A DNA stretch of 64,000 nt from Opitutaceae bacterium. GTDB taxonomy: Bacteria; Verrucomicrobiota; Verrucomicrobiia; Opitutales; Opitutaceae. Positions 16,073 through 24,587 of the stretch are shown here, piece after piece (within the stretch, counting starts at the first letter, position 1; each line of letters starts with the position of its first letter). The DNA is taken from contig JAUSID010000167.1 of NCBI GenBank assembly GCA_030648295.1, positions 17,962-81,961 of the forward strand, written 5' to 3'. A program made the position numbers and the translations under genes. The notes under the pieces were generated by a model. It ran no database searches and was not told where the DNA came from. It was given only the letters and a program-made list of their open reading frames with translations.

Positions 16073-17650
16073 ATGACCACGTTCCGCCTCATCCGTTCGT
16101 TGCTCTTCCTCGCACTGGCCGCCTTCGTATCCGTGACGCTGCCGGCGTCGCGTGCGGCGGCTCCGGCCGCCGGCAGTTCGCGTCCGAATATTCTCTTTAT
16201 CATCTTCGACGACTGGGGCGGGAGCACGCATTCCAGCATCGCTGGAAACCCGTGGATCAAGACGCCGAACTTCGATCGCGTCGCGCGCGAAGGCATCCTG
16301 TTCAAGAATGCCTTCACCTCGAACCCGAAGTGCAGCCCATGCCGCGCGAGCATCCTGACCGGTCGCAACACCTGGCAGCTGCGCGAGGCGGTTTCGCACG
16401 GCGGCTACTTTCCGCCCGGGTTTGAAGTCTACCCCGACCTGCTGGAGCAGGCCGGTTATTTTGTGGGGCTTACCGGCAAGGGCTGGGGTCCGGGCGACTT
16501 CAAAACGCTCGCCAAACGCACGCGCAATCCCGCGGGGCCGAGCTTCGACTCGAAACGGCAATCGCCCCCGGCCTCGGGCATCGGGAGCAACGACTACCCG
16601 TCAAACTTGGAGGACTTCCTCAAGCAGCGGCCGGTCGGAAAGCCATTCTGTTTCTGGATGGGATTCAACGAGCCGCACCGTGGTTATGAGCGCGGCTCGG
16701 GCGTGCGGCTCGGCAAGAGTACCGAGAGCGTGAAGGTGCCCGCCTACCTGCCCGACAACGAGGTCGTCCGCGGCGATTTGCTGGACTACGCGGTCGAAGT
16801 CGAATGGGCCGATGCGCAAATCGGCCGCGCACTGAAAGCGCTCGAGGCCAGTGGCGAACTCGATAACACGCTCGTCATCGTCACCTCCGACCACGGCATG
16901 CCGTTCCCCTATGTGAAGGGCCAGATTTTCGAGGACGCGTTTCACCTGCCGCTCGCGATGCGCTGGGGCAGGGCGATCAAGCCCGGCCGCGTGGTCGAGG
17001 ACTTCGTCAATGTGCGCGACTTCGCTCCAACCTACATGGAACTCGCGGGCCTCAAGCCGCACGCGCAGATGACCGGTCGCAGTCTGGTGAATATCCTGCG
17101 CTCGGAGAAATCCGGGTTTATTGAAAATCGCGACGTGATGCTCGCGGGCAAGGAGCGGCACGACATCGGCCGGCCGAATGATCTCGGCTATCCCGTGCGC
17201 GCACTGCGCACCAGGGAATTCCTGTACGTGCACAATTTTTTCCCGGATCGCTGGCCGGCCGGAAATCCCGAAACGGATTTCGGCAACGTCGACCCGAGCC
17301 CGACCAAGGAAGTAATCAAGAAACTCGGCGGACATTACTACGATCTCACGCTCGGCAAGCGGCCGCCGGATGCACTCTACCGGTTGAAGGACGACCCCGA
17401 GTGCGTCCGAAACCTGGTGCACGATCTGGCGTTTGCGCCGGTGCTCGAGGAGATGCGTACTCGCCTGATGAAGATGCTGCGCGAAGAGCAGGATCCGCGG
17501 GCGCTGGGCCACGGCGAAATTTTCGACACCTACGAATACCAGGGCGGCCGCGGCAAAGGCTACGAGACATGGCTCAAGGCGCAGCAAATCACGCTGCCGG
17601 ACCCCGCGCCGCAGAAGAAAGCGAATCCACGGAAGGAACGGACGAAGTAG
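16073..17650 (+). CDS. Exported sulfatase, CSPCR active site (heparan/N-sulfatase-like)
   Basis: A 525-residue sulfatase with a clear signal peptide (LLFLALAAFVSVTLPASRAAA). The open frame extends far upstream, but 16073 is the start that gives the signal. Motifs are NILFIIFDDWGGSTHS, the active-site signature CSPCRASILTGRNTW with Cys87, FCFWMGFNEPHRGYE and VIVTSDHGMPFPY. The CSPCR form and the TWQLRE continuation match sulfatases of the heparan N-sulfatase-like branch. It belongs to a different subfamily from the preceding sulfatase, so the two probably cleave different linkages of the same substrate. The tail (KKANPRKERTK) is basic, like the first sulfatase. Confidence 0.9.
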   Translation: MTTFRLIRSLLFLALAAFVSVTLPASRAAAPAAGSSRPNILFIIFDDWGGSTHSSIAGNPWIKTPNFDRVAREGILFKNAFTSNPKCSPCRASILTGRNTWQLREAVSHGGYFPPGFEVYPDLLEQAGYFVGLTGKGWGPGDFKTLAKRTRNPAGPSFDSKRQSPPASGIGSNDYPSNLEDFLKQRPVGKPFCFWMGFNEPHRGYERGSGVRLGKSTESVKVPAYLPDNEVVRGDLLDYAVEVEWADAQIGRALKALEASGELDNTLVIVTSDHGMPFPYVKGQIFEDAFHLPLAMRWGRAIKPGRVVEDFVNVRDFAPTYMELAGLKPHAQMTGRSLVNILRSEKSGFIENRDVMLAGKERHDIGRPNDLGYPVRALRTREFLYVHNFFPDRWPAGNPETDFGNVDPSPTKEVIKKLGGHYYDLTLGKRPPDALYRLKDDPECVRNLVHDLAFAPVLEEMRTRLMKMLREEQDPRALGHGEIFDTYEYQGGRGKGYETWLKAQQITLPDPAPQKKANPRKERTK

Positions 17651-17684
17651 GCACGAATTCGAAATTCGCGCGGCGATCATTCAG

Positions 17685-17760
17685 TGGAGACGCGGCGCCC
17701 TCGCCGCGTCCGACTACAAAACGTCGTGCTCACGTCCGCGGCGGGGGCGCCGCGGCTCCA
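17685..17760. repeat. Inverted GC-rich repeat pair
   Basis: The left arm at 17685-17713 begins TGGAGACGCGGCGCCC; the right arm at 17734-17760 is its near inverse complement ending GCGCCGCGGCTCCA. It lies just after the second sulfatase and could act as a transcription stop. The gap 17651-18093 holds only this and the next two repeat entries. Confidence 0.65.
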
Positions 17761-17834
17761 TTGACTGGCTGATGAACCGGAAGATCCAGTGCCCGTGAAT
17801 CGGTCGGTGGTCCCGGCTCATCGGCCTCTCCTCA

Positions 17835-17865
17835 TTTGCGTCCATTCGCGTTCATTCGCGGTTAA
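17835..17865. repeat. GCGTTCATTCGCGGTTAA-type repeat
   Basis: This 31-base sequence matches the right arm of the inverted repeat at 31644-31744 with few differences. Its units (GCGTCCATTC, GCGTTCATTC) have a 10-base period. It stands as a single arm here. Confidence 0.7.
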
Positions 17866-17874
17866 GCTGCCTTC

Positions 17875-18005
17875 CTGGGAGCGCGGGCGTCTCGCCCGCA
17901 TGGATCGAAGTGGCACGGGAATCCCTGGTCGCCTTCGGCGCCGCCAGAGGCGGGTAAACCCTGGCCGCCTACGGCGCCGCCGAAGGCGGGCAAGCTTGCC
18001 CGTGC
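17875..18005. repeat. Class-1 element followed by tandem class-2 elements
   Basis: Positions 17875-17900 are class 1 (CTGGGAGCGCGGGCG then the palindromic partner). Positions 17909-17958 match the class-2 copy at 1165, and 17959-18005 hold a second, diverged class-2 core directly adjoining. Together they show class 2 in tandem. Confidence 0.75.
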
Positions 18006-18093
18006 ACGGCGCGAAAGCGCGGCAAGTGTCAATTCGCGTGATTCGCGGGCGGTCTTCTGCATGCTCCCGCTGGTTATCCTGCCCCGATACTCC

Positions 18094-21000
18094 ATGAAAG
18101 TACTCTCAGCTGCCCTTGGCGTTACTATTTTCGGTGCTGCCGTTTTTGCCGCCGATATCCCGCCCACCCGCAACACGTACACGGCGGCGTATGGCGAAAC
18201 CAAGAACCCCGTCACGATCGATCCGGCGAAAGACCTGCCGCACTACCCCGCCGTCGAGGTCAAGGACGCCGTCGCGACGTGGAAGGTGAAGCGCGGTTTC
18301 AAGGTCGAACTCGCCGCGCACGAACCGCAGGTGCGCGATCCGATCGCCGTGAGCTTCGATGAAAACGGCCGGATGTTCGTGTGCGAAATGATCGACTACT
18401 CGGAGGAGCGTGAACACGACCCGCACTGGGGCCGCATCTCCGTGCTCGAGGACAAGGACGGCGACGGCCGCTACGAAACCAGCCGCGTATTCGCCGACAA
18501 CCTCCCCTGGCCCACCGGCTTGATTTGGGCGAACGGCGGGCTTTTCGTCGGCGCCACGCCCGACATCTGGCGGTTCGAAGATCGTGATGGCGACGGCCGC
18601 GCCGAAGTGCGCGAGAAGGTTTTCACCGGATTCGGAACAGCGCTCGCACGACTGAACGTGCAGTCACTGATGAATAGTTTCCAGTGGGGCCCCGACAACC
18701 GCGTGCACGTTCAGACCGGCAACAGCTCGCGGGGAAAAATCAAAGGACTCAAATCGCCGGCCGTGGGCGAGGTTGAACTCGCCGGCCGCAATTTCTGGTT
18801 TGATCCGACGACGTATGAGTTCGGATTCGAAGCCCCGGGCGGACAATACGGGATGAGCTTCGACGATTTCGGCCGGAAGTTCACCTGCTCGAACTCGGAC
18901 CACCTCCAAATGTGGGTCTACGACGATCGCTACGCGCGGAATCCGTTTTTCAATCCGCCGCCCGCGAAGCAGAGCATCGCCGCTGATGGCGGCGCGGCGG
19001 AGGTGTTTCGAATCAGTCCGGATGAGCCGTGGCGGATCATCCGCACGCGCTGGCGGATCGGCGGCGTGGTTCGCGGGCCGGTCGAGGGCGGCGGCCGCGT
19101 CAGCGGCTACTTCACGGGTGCGTCCGGCACGATGATTTTCCGGGGCGATGCCTATGGCGCCGACTTCGCGAACAACAGCTTCAGCGCCGACTCGGGGGGG
19201 CAGCTGGTGCACCGGAAGAAACTTTACCCCGATGGCGCGAGCATGATCGGCCGCCGGCCCGACGACGAGCAGGGCTACGAATTCGCCGCGAGCCGGGACA
19301 CGTGGGTCCGGATCGTCAACTTCGCGAACGCGCCGGACGGCTGCCTGCACATCTGCGACATGTATCGCGAGATCATCGAGCACCCGTGGAGTCTGCCCGA
19401 GGAAATAAAGAAGTACCTGGATCTGAACAACGGCAACGACCGCGGCCGGGTTTACCGGCTGGTGCCGGACAATCCCGCCTGGCGCCGGCGCAACCAGGTG
19501 CAGCTTGGCAAGGCCGGTATCGCCGAATTGGTGACAACGCTCGGTCATCCGAACGGCTGGCACCGCGATACGGCGTCGCGGCTGCTGTACGAACGAAAGG
19601 ATCGGGCGGCGATTCCGCTGCTGGCGAAGCTGGGGCGCGAAAGCGGATCGCCGCTCGCGAAGCTGCATGCGCTCCGCGTGCTCGACGGGCTCGGCGCTCT
19701 CGACGAAGCGGCCGTAACCAGCGCGCTCGGTGACGCCGACGCCCACGTGCGTGAGCGCGCCATTGCCATGGCGGAGAAACTGATTGAGCGCGGCACGCCG
19801 GCGAGCCGGTTCGCGGATCGATTCGCGGTGCTGGTGGATGATCCCGACGATCGCGTGCGGATGCAGCTGGCGTTCACCCTCGAATCCGCTCTTGCCGGTG
19901 CGAAGGGTGGAGCGGCGCCGACCCCACTCACCACCGCCTACACGCGTCTCGCCCAGCGGGACGCGACCAACAAATGGGTTTCGGCCGCGCTGCTGAGCGG
20001 ACCACCCGAGATCGTCAACGGTATACTGTTTCCCGCGATGACGCGCGACCTCGGACAGGCAAAAAAATCCGCCGCATTTGTCGCCAAACTGATTGAGATT
20101 CGGGCGGCATCGAAGCCCGCCGAGGGCTATGGTTCATTGATCGATTTCGTGGCGCAGGCCGGGACGAGCCCCGCCTGGCTCCGCGCGCTCGGAGAGGGGC
20201 TGCGTCGCGCCGGCACCTCGATCGAGAAGGTCGACACGGGCAATAAGCTCGCCGCCGTTTTTGGCCGCGCGGCGGCAACCGCGGCCGACAGCAAAGCCGC
20301 GGCCCCAGCCCGGCTCGAGGCGATCGAACTCCTCGCCGTCGCGTCGCTGCCGAATTCACGCGAGGCGCTCGCCGCGGGCATGGCCAGCGGCCAGCCGGAA
20401 GCGGTGCAAACCGCGGCCATCAAGACGCTGGCGCAACATCACTCGCCGGACGTCACCTCGACCCTGATTCGTTCGTGGCCGAATTTGTCCGGCAAGGCGA
20501 AAGACAGTGCACTCGCCGCATTGATTTCGCGCGAGGATCGCGCGACGGCGCTGCTCAAATCGATCGAGGCCGGGAGCATCAAGGCGGCGGATCTTCCGGC
20601 GATGGAGGTGCAGAGTCTCGTGCAGAACAAGAGCACGAAGGTGGCGGCGCTCGCGCGGACCGCGTTGGCCTCGGTCATCCCGCCGTCGCGCGAAGAAGTG
20701 GCGGCAAAATTCCAGCCGGCGGCCAGTTTGCCGGGGAATGCGGCACGCGGCAAAACGCATTACACCGGTCGATGCAGCGTGTGTCACCGCGCGGCCGGCG
20801 AAGGCATGGAGTTCGGACCTGATCTGATCACGGTGAAAACCAAAGGCCGCGATGCGTTGCTCACGGCGATCCTGAATCCGCACCAGGAGGTCGCGCCACA
20901 ATTCATCGCCTTCGATGTGATGACCAAGGACGGCAACGCCTACACCGGCATGATTGAGAAGGATGACGCCACCAGCCTTTCCCTGAAAATCATGGGCGGA

Positions 21001-21138
21001 GCCCAGATCACGATCCCGCGCACGAACATCAAGGGCAGCACCTCGTCCGGGAAGAGCATCATGCCCGAGGGCCTGGAAGCCGGCATGACCGTCCAGGAAA
21101 TGGCGGACCTGCTGACGTTCATCGAGGAACTGAGGTAG
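18094..21138 (+). CDS. PVC-type membrane-bound dehydrogenase with HEAT repeats and heme-binding domain
   Basis: A 1014-residue exported protein typical of Planctomycetes-Verrucomicrobia. The start at 18094 (MKVLSAALGVTIFGAAVFAAD) gives a signal peptide; an ATG at 18061 lacks one. Domain 1 (about residues 60-470) is the beta-propeller putative dehydrogenase: KRGFKVELAAHEPQVRDP, SFDENGRMFVCEM, EDKDGDGRYETS and FEDRDGDGRAE (Ca-binding-like DGDG). Domain 2 (about 480-850) is a run of HEAT-type alpha repeats. Domain 3 carries the PVC heme-binding domain with CSVCH (Cys894) and GMEFGPDL. It is expected to oxidise a sugar or alcohol and pass electrons to its heme; the substrate is unknown. It lies between the sulfatases and a Gfo/Idh/MocA gene, which suggests carbohydrate oxidation. 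Confidence 0.88.
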   Translation: MKVLSAALGVTIFGAAVFAADIPPTRNTYTAAYGETKNPVTIDPAKDLPHYPAVEVKDAVATWKVKRGFKVELAAHEPQVRDPIAVSFDENGRMFVCEMIDYSEEREHDPHWGRISVLEDKDGDGRYETSRVFADNLPWPTGLIWANGGLFVGATPDIWRFEDRDGDGRAEVREKVFTGFGTALARLNVQSLMNSFQWGPDNRVHVQTGNSSRGKIKGLKSPAVGEVELAGRNFWFDPTTYEFGFEAPGGQYGMSFDDFGRKFTCSNSDHLQMWVYDDRYARNPFFNPPPAKQSIAADGGAAEVFRISPDEPWRIIRTRWRIGGVVRGPVEGGGRVSGYFTGASGTMIFRGDAYGADFANNSFSADSGGQLVHRKKLYPDGASMIGRRPDDEQGYEFAASRDTWVRIVNFANAPDGCLHICDMYREIIEHPWSLPEEIKKYLDLNNGNDRGRVYRLVPDNPAWRRRNQVQLGKAGIAELVTTLGHPNGWHRDTASRLLYERKDRAAIPLLAKLGRESGSPLAKLHALRVLDGLGALDEAAVTSALGDADAHVRERAIAMAEKLIERGTPASRFADRFAVLVDDPDDRVRMQLAFTLESALAGAKGGAAPTPLTTAYTRLAQRDATNKWVSAALLSGPPEIVNGILFPAMTRDLGQAKKSAAFVAKLIEIRAASKPAEGYGSLIDFVAQAGTSPAWLRALGEGLRRAGTSIEKVDTGNKLAAVFGRAAATAADSKAAAPARLEAIELLAVASLPNSREALAAGMASGQPEAVQTAAIKTLAQHHSPDVTSTLIRSWPNLSGKAKDSALAALISREDRATALLKSIEAGSIKAADLPAMEVQSLVQNKSTKVAALARTALASVIPPSREEVAAKFQPAASLPGNAARGKTHYTGRCSVCHRAAGEGMEFGPDLITVKTKGRDALLTAILNPHQEVAPQFIAFDVMTKDGNAYTGMIEKDDATSLSLKIMGGAQITIPRTNIKGSTSSGKSIMPEGLEAGMTVQEMADLLTFIEELR

Positions 21139-21152
21139 CGCGCTGCGCGCGC

Positions 21153-21232
21153 GGTTTCTGGTTTCGCGTTTCGGGTTTCGGGTTTCGAATTCTGGGTTCT
21201 GGGTTTTGGGTTCTGAGTTCAGAGTTCTGAGT
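21153..21232. repeat. G/T-rich heptamer array
   Basis: Tandem 7-base units of the type GGGTTTC, GGGTTCT, GGGTTTT and GAGTTCT run from shortly after the PVC gene stop. The array leads directly into the octamer array at 21246. A similar G/T block occurs at 25827. It is not telomeric: the unit changes along its length. Confidence 0.75.
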
Positions 21233-21245
21233 ATCGCGTTCCTCC

Positions 21246-21405
21246 GATCATCCGATCATCCGATCATCCGATCATCCGATCATCCGATCATCCGATCATC
21301 CGATCATCCGACCATCCGCTCCTCCGCTCCTCCGCTCCTCCGCTCCTCCGCTCCTCCGCTCCTCCGCGCCTCCGTCCCTCCGCGCCTCCGCTCCTCCACT
21401 CCTCC
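21246..21405. repeat. Octamer tandem array with near-perfect copies
   Basis: Twenty 8-base units in exact register: eight identical GATCATCC, one GACCATCC, six identical GCTCCTCC, then GCGCCTCC, GTCCCTCC, GCGCCTCC, GCTCCTCC and ACTCCTCC. The perfect runs imply recent expansion by slippage. It lies between the PVC gene and the oxidoreductase at 21493. There are no spacers, so it is not a CRISPR. Confidence 0.9.
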
Positions 21406-21492
21406 GTCCGCCACCCACGGATTGCGCGTCGCGCGCAATCCGGAAGAAAGGAGTTGCGGCCGTTTTTTTCGTCCGCCGATACTCACCCTCTC

Positions 21493-22656
21493 ATGAAACA
21501 CGTTCGTCTCGGCATCGTTGGACTGGGCAACATCGGCAAGTTTCACACCAGTTACCTGCTCGATAACAAAATCAAGCGGTGCAAGCTGACGGCCGTCAGC
21601 GATGCGTTTGCGCCGAGCCTGGAAGCCTTCAAGGGCCGCGGCGACCTGAAGACCTTCGCGAACTGCGAGGAGATGATTCGCTCGGGGGAAATCGATGCGC
21701 TGGTCATCGCGACACCGCACTTTCTCCACACCACGATCGGCATCGACGCGCTGAAGAACGGGCTGCACATCATGGTCGAGAAGCCGATTTCGGCCCACAA
21801 GGCCGACGCCGAGCGTCTAATCGCAACGGCGAAGCAGCACCCGAAACAGGTTTTCGCGGGAATGTTCCAGATGCGCGTCGAACCGCGTTACCAGAAGATT
21901 CGAACGCTGATCCAGACGGGCGAGATCGGTGACCTGGTCCGGATTAACTGGATCATCACGGACTGGTTCCGCACCGAAGCGTACTACGCGAGCGGCGGCT
22001 GGCGGGCGACGTGGAAGGGCGAAGGCGGCGGCGTCTTGCTCAACCAGTGCCTGCACCAGCTCGACATGCTGCAATGGCTCTGCGGGATGCCCGACAAGGT
22101 CCGCGGCTTCTGCCAGCTCGGCCGCTTCCACAACATCGAGGTCGAGGACAACATCACCACCTACCTGGAGTGGAAGAACAAGGCCACGGGCGTGTTCATC
22201 TCTTCGACGGGAGAGGCCCCCGGCACCAACCGGCTCGAATTGTGCGGCACGCGTGGAAAGCTCGTACTCGAAAACAACAAGCTTACCTTCACGCGGAACG
22301 ACGCCGACATGATCGAGTTCAGCAAGACGTCGGCGAGTGGGTTCGCGAAGCCCGACGTCTGGAACGTCGACATCCCGCTGGAAAATGCAGCCAACCCGCA
22401 CGCGGTGCTGATTCAGAACTTTGTCGATGCAATCCTCGATGGCACGCCGCTGATCGCGCCGGGTGAACAGGGCATGGGCTCCGTCGAGTTGGCGAACGTG
22501 CTCCTCTACTCCTCGCTCATCGACGACACCGTGCAGCTGCCGATGGACAGCGAGGCGTGGGAAAAGAAATTGAACCAGCTGATCGCGGAGTCGCGCCATG
22601 AGAAAAAAGTGATTCAGACGACGGCCGAAGATTTCACGAAATCGTTCAACCGGTAG
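21493..22656 (+). CDS. Gfo/Idh/MocA family oxidoreductase (cytosolic)
   Basis: A 387-residue NAD(P)-dependent oxidoreductase. The start at 21493 gives MKHVRLGIVGLGNIGKFH, the Rossmann GxGxxG; an upstream in-frame start only adds repeat-like sequence. Other family motifs are IDALVIATPHFLH, MVEKPISAHKADAERL (the conserved EKP Lys), and GGGVLLNQCLHQLDML in the C-terminal domain. There is no signal peptide, in contrast to the other two family members in this window. Substrate is probably a sugar or cyclitol derivative. It follows the PVC dehydrogenase on the same strand, but the repeat arrays between them make co-transcription uncertain. Confidence 0.9.
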   Translation: MKHVRLGIVGLGNIGKFHTSYLLDNKIKRCKLTAVSDAFAPSLEAFKGRGDLKTFANCEEMIRSGEIDALVIATPHFLHTTIGIDALKNGLHIMVEKPISAHKADAERLIATAKQHPKQVFAGMFQMRVEPRYQKIRTLIQTGEIGDLVRINWIITDWFRTEAYYASGGWRATWKGEGGGVLLNQCLHQLDMLQWLCGMPDKVRGFCQLGRFHNIEVEDNITTYLEWKNKATGVFISSTGEAPGTNRLELCGTRGKLVLENNKLTFTRNDADMIEFSKTSASGFAKPDVWNVDIPLENAANPHAVLIQNFVDAILDGTPLIAPGEQGMGSVELANVLLYSSLIDDTVQLPMDSEAWEKKLNQLIAESRHEKKVIQTTAEDFTKSFNR

Positions 22657-22680
22657 GTCCGGCCTTCGGCCTGACCTAAG

Positions 22681-22754
22681 CGATGCTGCGGCAACCGCAG
22701 CATCGTGGAGCCAGGCGCAACCCGTGGCACGGGCGAGACGCCCGCGCTCCCAGG
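22681..22754. repeat. Strong hairpin plus class-1 element
   Basis: An 11-bp perfect stem with a CAA loop (CGATGCTGCGG 22681-22691, CCGCAGCATCG 22695-22705) follows the oxidoreductase stop, after a smaller GGCC/GGCC stem. Positions 22731-22754 are a class-1 element in the same orientation as at 260. This lies between convergent genes and may stop transcription from both sides. Confidence 0.75.
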
Positions 22755-22778
22755 AAGCAGCACCACTTGAGCCACGCC

Positions 22779-24344
22779 CTACGGTGATTCCAATACCAGC
22801 ACCCAATCATCGCCGCCGGATGGCGGCGTGAGATTCTGTCCGTCGTGTGTCGTACCAGCGCCCTGACGCCGGCCGCTCCGCGCGTCGATCCAGGTCATCG
22901 AGAACCCGCGCCGTGCGGCCACGGCCGCCTCGTCGAGCTGAACGGAGACCGGGGCGCTGCGGTCGAGGTACACCGCGTAGTACTTTCCCGGATCGGCCAG
23001 GCAGAACGCGTGTTCGCCGATCAACAGATCATGGCGCGGTCGCAATCGGCCGAACGGGAGCGTCGCGCATACATCCCACGCGCGCTTGATCACGTCGTGC
23101 CGGTCCTGCCGGCAGTCCTTCGAATCGAGCGTGCCGCTGAACCCGGTGGACGAGTCGCCGTTGTTGTCGGCGAACACCAGCGCCGCCGCGGAAAAGTGAA
23201 TCACGAAGGTGTTCTTTCGCAGTTCGTCGTCGGAGTAGTCCCGCTGGTTCGCGCGAATGTGGTTCACGTTGCCGGACCAGAGCGTCTCCTGCGCCAGCAG
23301 CGGTTTTTCCGGATGATGGCTGGCGAGCAGCCCCCGGCTCAACCGCACCCGATCGAGCGTCTTCGGCCCCTGCAACGTGCCGAATGTCGTCCACGGTTCG
23401 TCGCGATATTCATCAGCCCCGGTGCGGTTGTGCACCGAAACCGGATGCCTGAAAACATTCAGCCGTTGGAGCTCGCCGCCAACTCGCGCCAGCTCCGGAA
23501 GGGTGTAAAACGGTCTGCCGCGCAGCAGCGGTTCCGGCCCGGCGACATTCAGCAGCACATTCCAATAGGCACCAAGCCGGGCATACGTGTAACGAAGGTA
23601 CACGTCTTGGTCCGCCGGTTCGCGCGGAAAGCTCGCATCGCGACCGAAGAAGCCCGCGAACGGAAACACCATGACGCCGCGTCGCGCGAGCTCATCGAGG
23701 ATTATTTCCATCCGCCGGTATTCCGCTGGATCGAGGGGCCAGAGCCGCGGCGTGTCCCAACCCGCACCTCGGCCGCTGCTGGTGCGATTCAAATAGTGGC
23801 TCGCGATCGAAAGCAGGTTGTAGCCCTGTCGCTGCGCCCAATCGAGGAATGCCGCGCGCTTTCCCCCATCGCGTGGATCCACCGCGTCATCCCAGTTCCG
23901 GGCAAAAAATCGATCACCGATGTGCAGCCCGCGGATGAGCGCCGCGTCGCCTCCATTGAATCCAAACCACATCGGGTTGGTCGCGTGGACCGTCAGCATG
24001 CCGGGTCGGTCAGAGCGCGTGCACTCGAACGTCCCTTCGGCGCCGCGCGCCCCGTCGGAAAACGTGGCGACATATCGCCAGGTGCCAACCAGGTCCGGCA
24101 TGAACCGCAGCCGCCACGTCGTGCCGCCGTCGTAAAAGCCCCAGAACGTCTGTCGTCTGCCGTCGGGTGCCGTAAACGCCGCGTCGAGTGAGACGTCGCG
24201 ATACGGGTCGCCGTAAGTGCGACGGTTCTCGATCGCGATCTCGAAGCGGTCCCACTGTTTGACGACCGGCGGCGAAGTGGCGGCATGCGCCAGCCCGAAC
24301 GTGATGAAGCCAATGAGCGCAGCGAGAGAGAGGCGGCGTTTCAT
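22779..24344 (-). CDS. Exported DUF5060/DUF4038-type glycoside hydrolase-like protein
   Basis: A 521-residue secreted protein. The start at 24344 (MKRRLSLAALIGFITFGLAHA) gives a signal peptide. Residues about 30-110 are the DUF5060 beta-sandwich (VKQWDRFEIAIENRRTYGDP, FWGFYDGGTTWRLRFMPDLVGTW). Residues about 120-420 resemble the DUF4038-type (beta/alpha)8 glycosidase barrel: FFARNWDDAVDP, FLDWAQRQGYNLLSIASHYL, IILDELARRGVMVFPFAGFFGRD and LLNVAGPEPLLRG. The C-terminal 90 residues look like a collagen-binding-type beta domain (KYYAVYLDRSAPVSVQLD, WIDARSGRR). Likely an extracytoplasmic polysaccharide-degrading enzyme. It lies downstream of the Tm-1-like gene on the same strand after a 200-bp gap containing a repeat. 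Confidence 0.8.
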   Translation of the reverse strand: MKRRLSLAALIGFITFGLAHAATSPPVVKQWDRFEIAIENRRTYGDPYRDVSLDAAFTAPDGRRQTFWGFYDGGTTWRLRFMPDLVGTWRYVATFSDGARGAEGTFECTRSDRPGMLTVHATNPMWFGFNGGDAALIRGLHIGDRFFARNWDDAVDPRDGGKRAAFLDWAQRQGYNLLSIASHYLNRTSSGRGAGWDTPRLWPLDPAEYRRMEIILDELARRGVMVFPFAGFFGRDASFPREPADQDVYLRYTYARLGAYWNVLLNVAGPEPLLRGRPFYTLPELARVGGELQRLNVFRHPVSVHNRTGADEYRDEPWTTFGTLQGPKTLDRVRLSRGLLASHHPEKPLLAQETLWSGNVNHIRANQRDYSDDELRKNTFVIHFSAAALVFADNNGDSSTGFSGTLDSKDCRQDRHDVIKRAWDVCATLPFGRLRPRHDLLIGEHAFCLADPGKYYAVYLDRSAPVSVQLDEAAVAARRGFSMTWIDARSGRRQGAGTTHDGQNLTPPSGGDDWVLVLESP

Positions 24345-24412
24345 ACGACCCACAGGGTGCACGCGCCGGGGCACGTGACCAGCCTTTGGAAGAGACCCGC
24401 CGCCCACGCGTA

Positions 24413-24587
24413 CCGGGCGGAGCCGGCCCCTCCATGAATGCACACCGATTATTTCGGACCCTCGTACCTGGAGGGACGACCTCCGCGTCGCCCGCTACAC
24501 TTCGGCATGGTTTCCCGATTTTCAGCACCACGATGTGCTTTTTCTCACGCCCGCGGACCGGGCGGAGCCCGTCCCTCCATGAATGCA
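24413..24587. repeat. Class-3 repeat pair
   Basis: Two direct copies of a 32-base element starting ACCGGGCGGAGCC and ending CCTCCATGAATGCAC lie at 24413-24444 and 24556-24587, differing at about three positions. The second copy overlaps the 3' end of the Tm-1-like gene and supplies its last codons and probably its stop. Confidence 0.75.

Noticed and set aside
21153..21232. Telomere-like repeat
   Set aside because: The unit changes along the array and the same type occurs inside an operon at 25827.
21246..21405. CRISPR array
   Set aside because: Repeats are 8 bases long and contiguous with no spacers, leader or cas genes.
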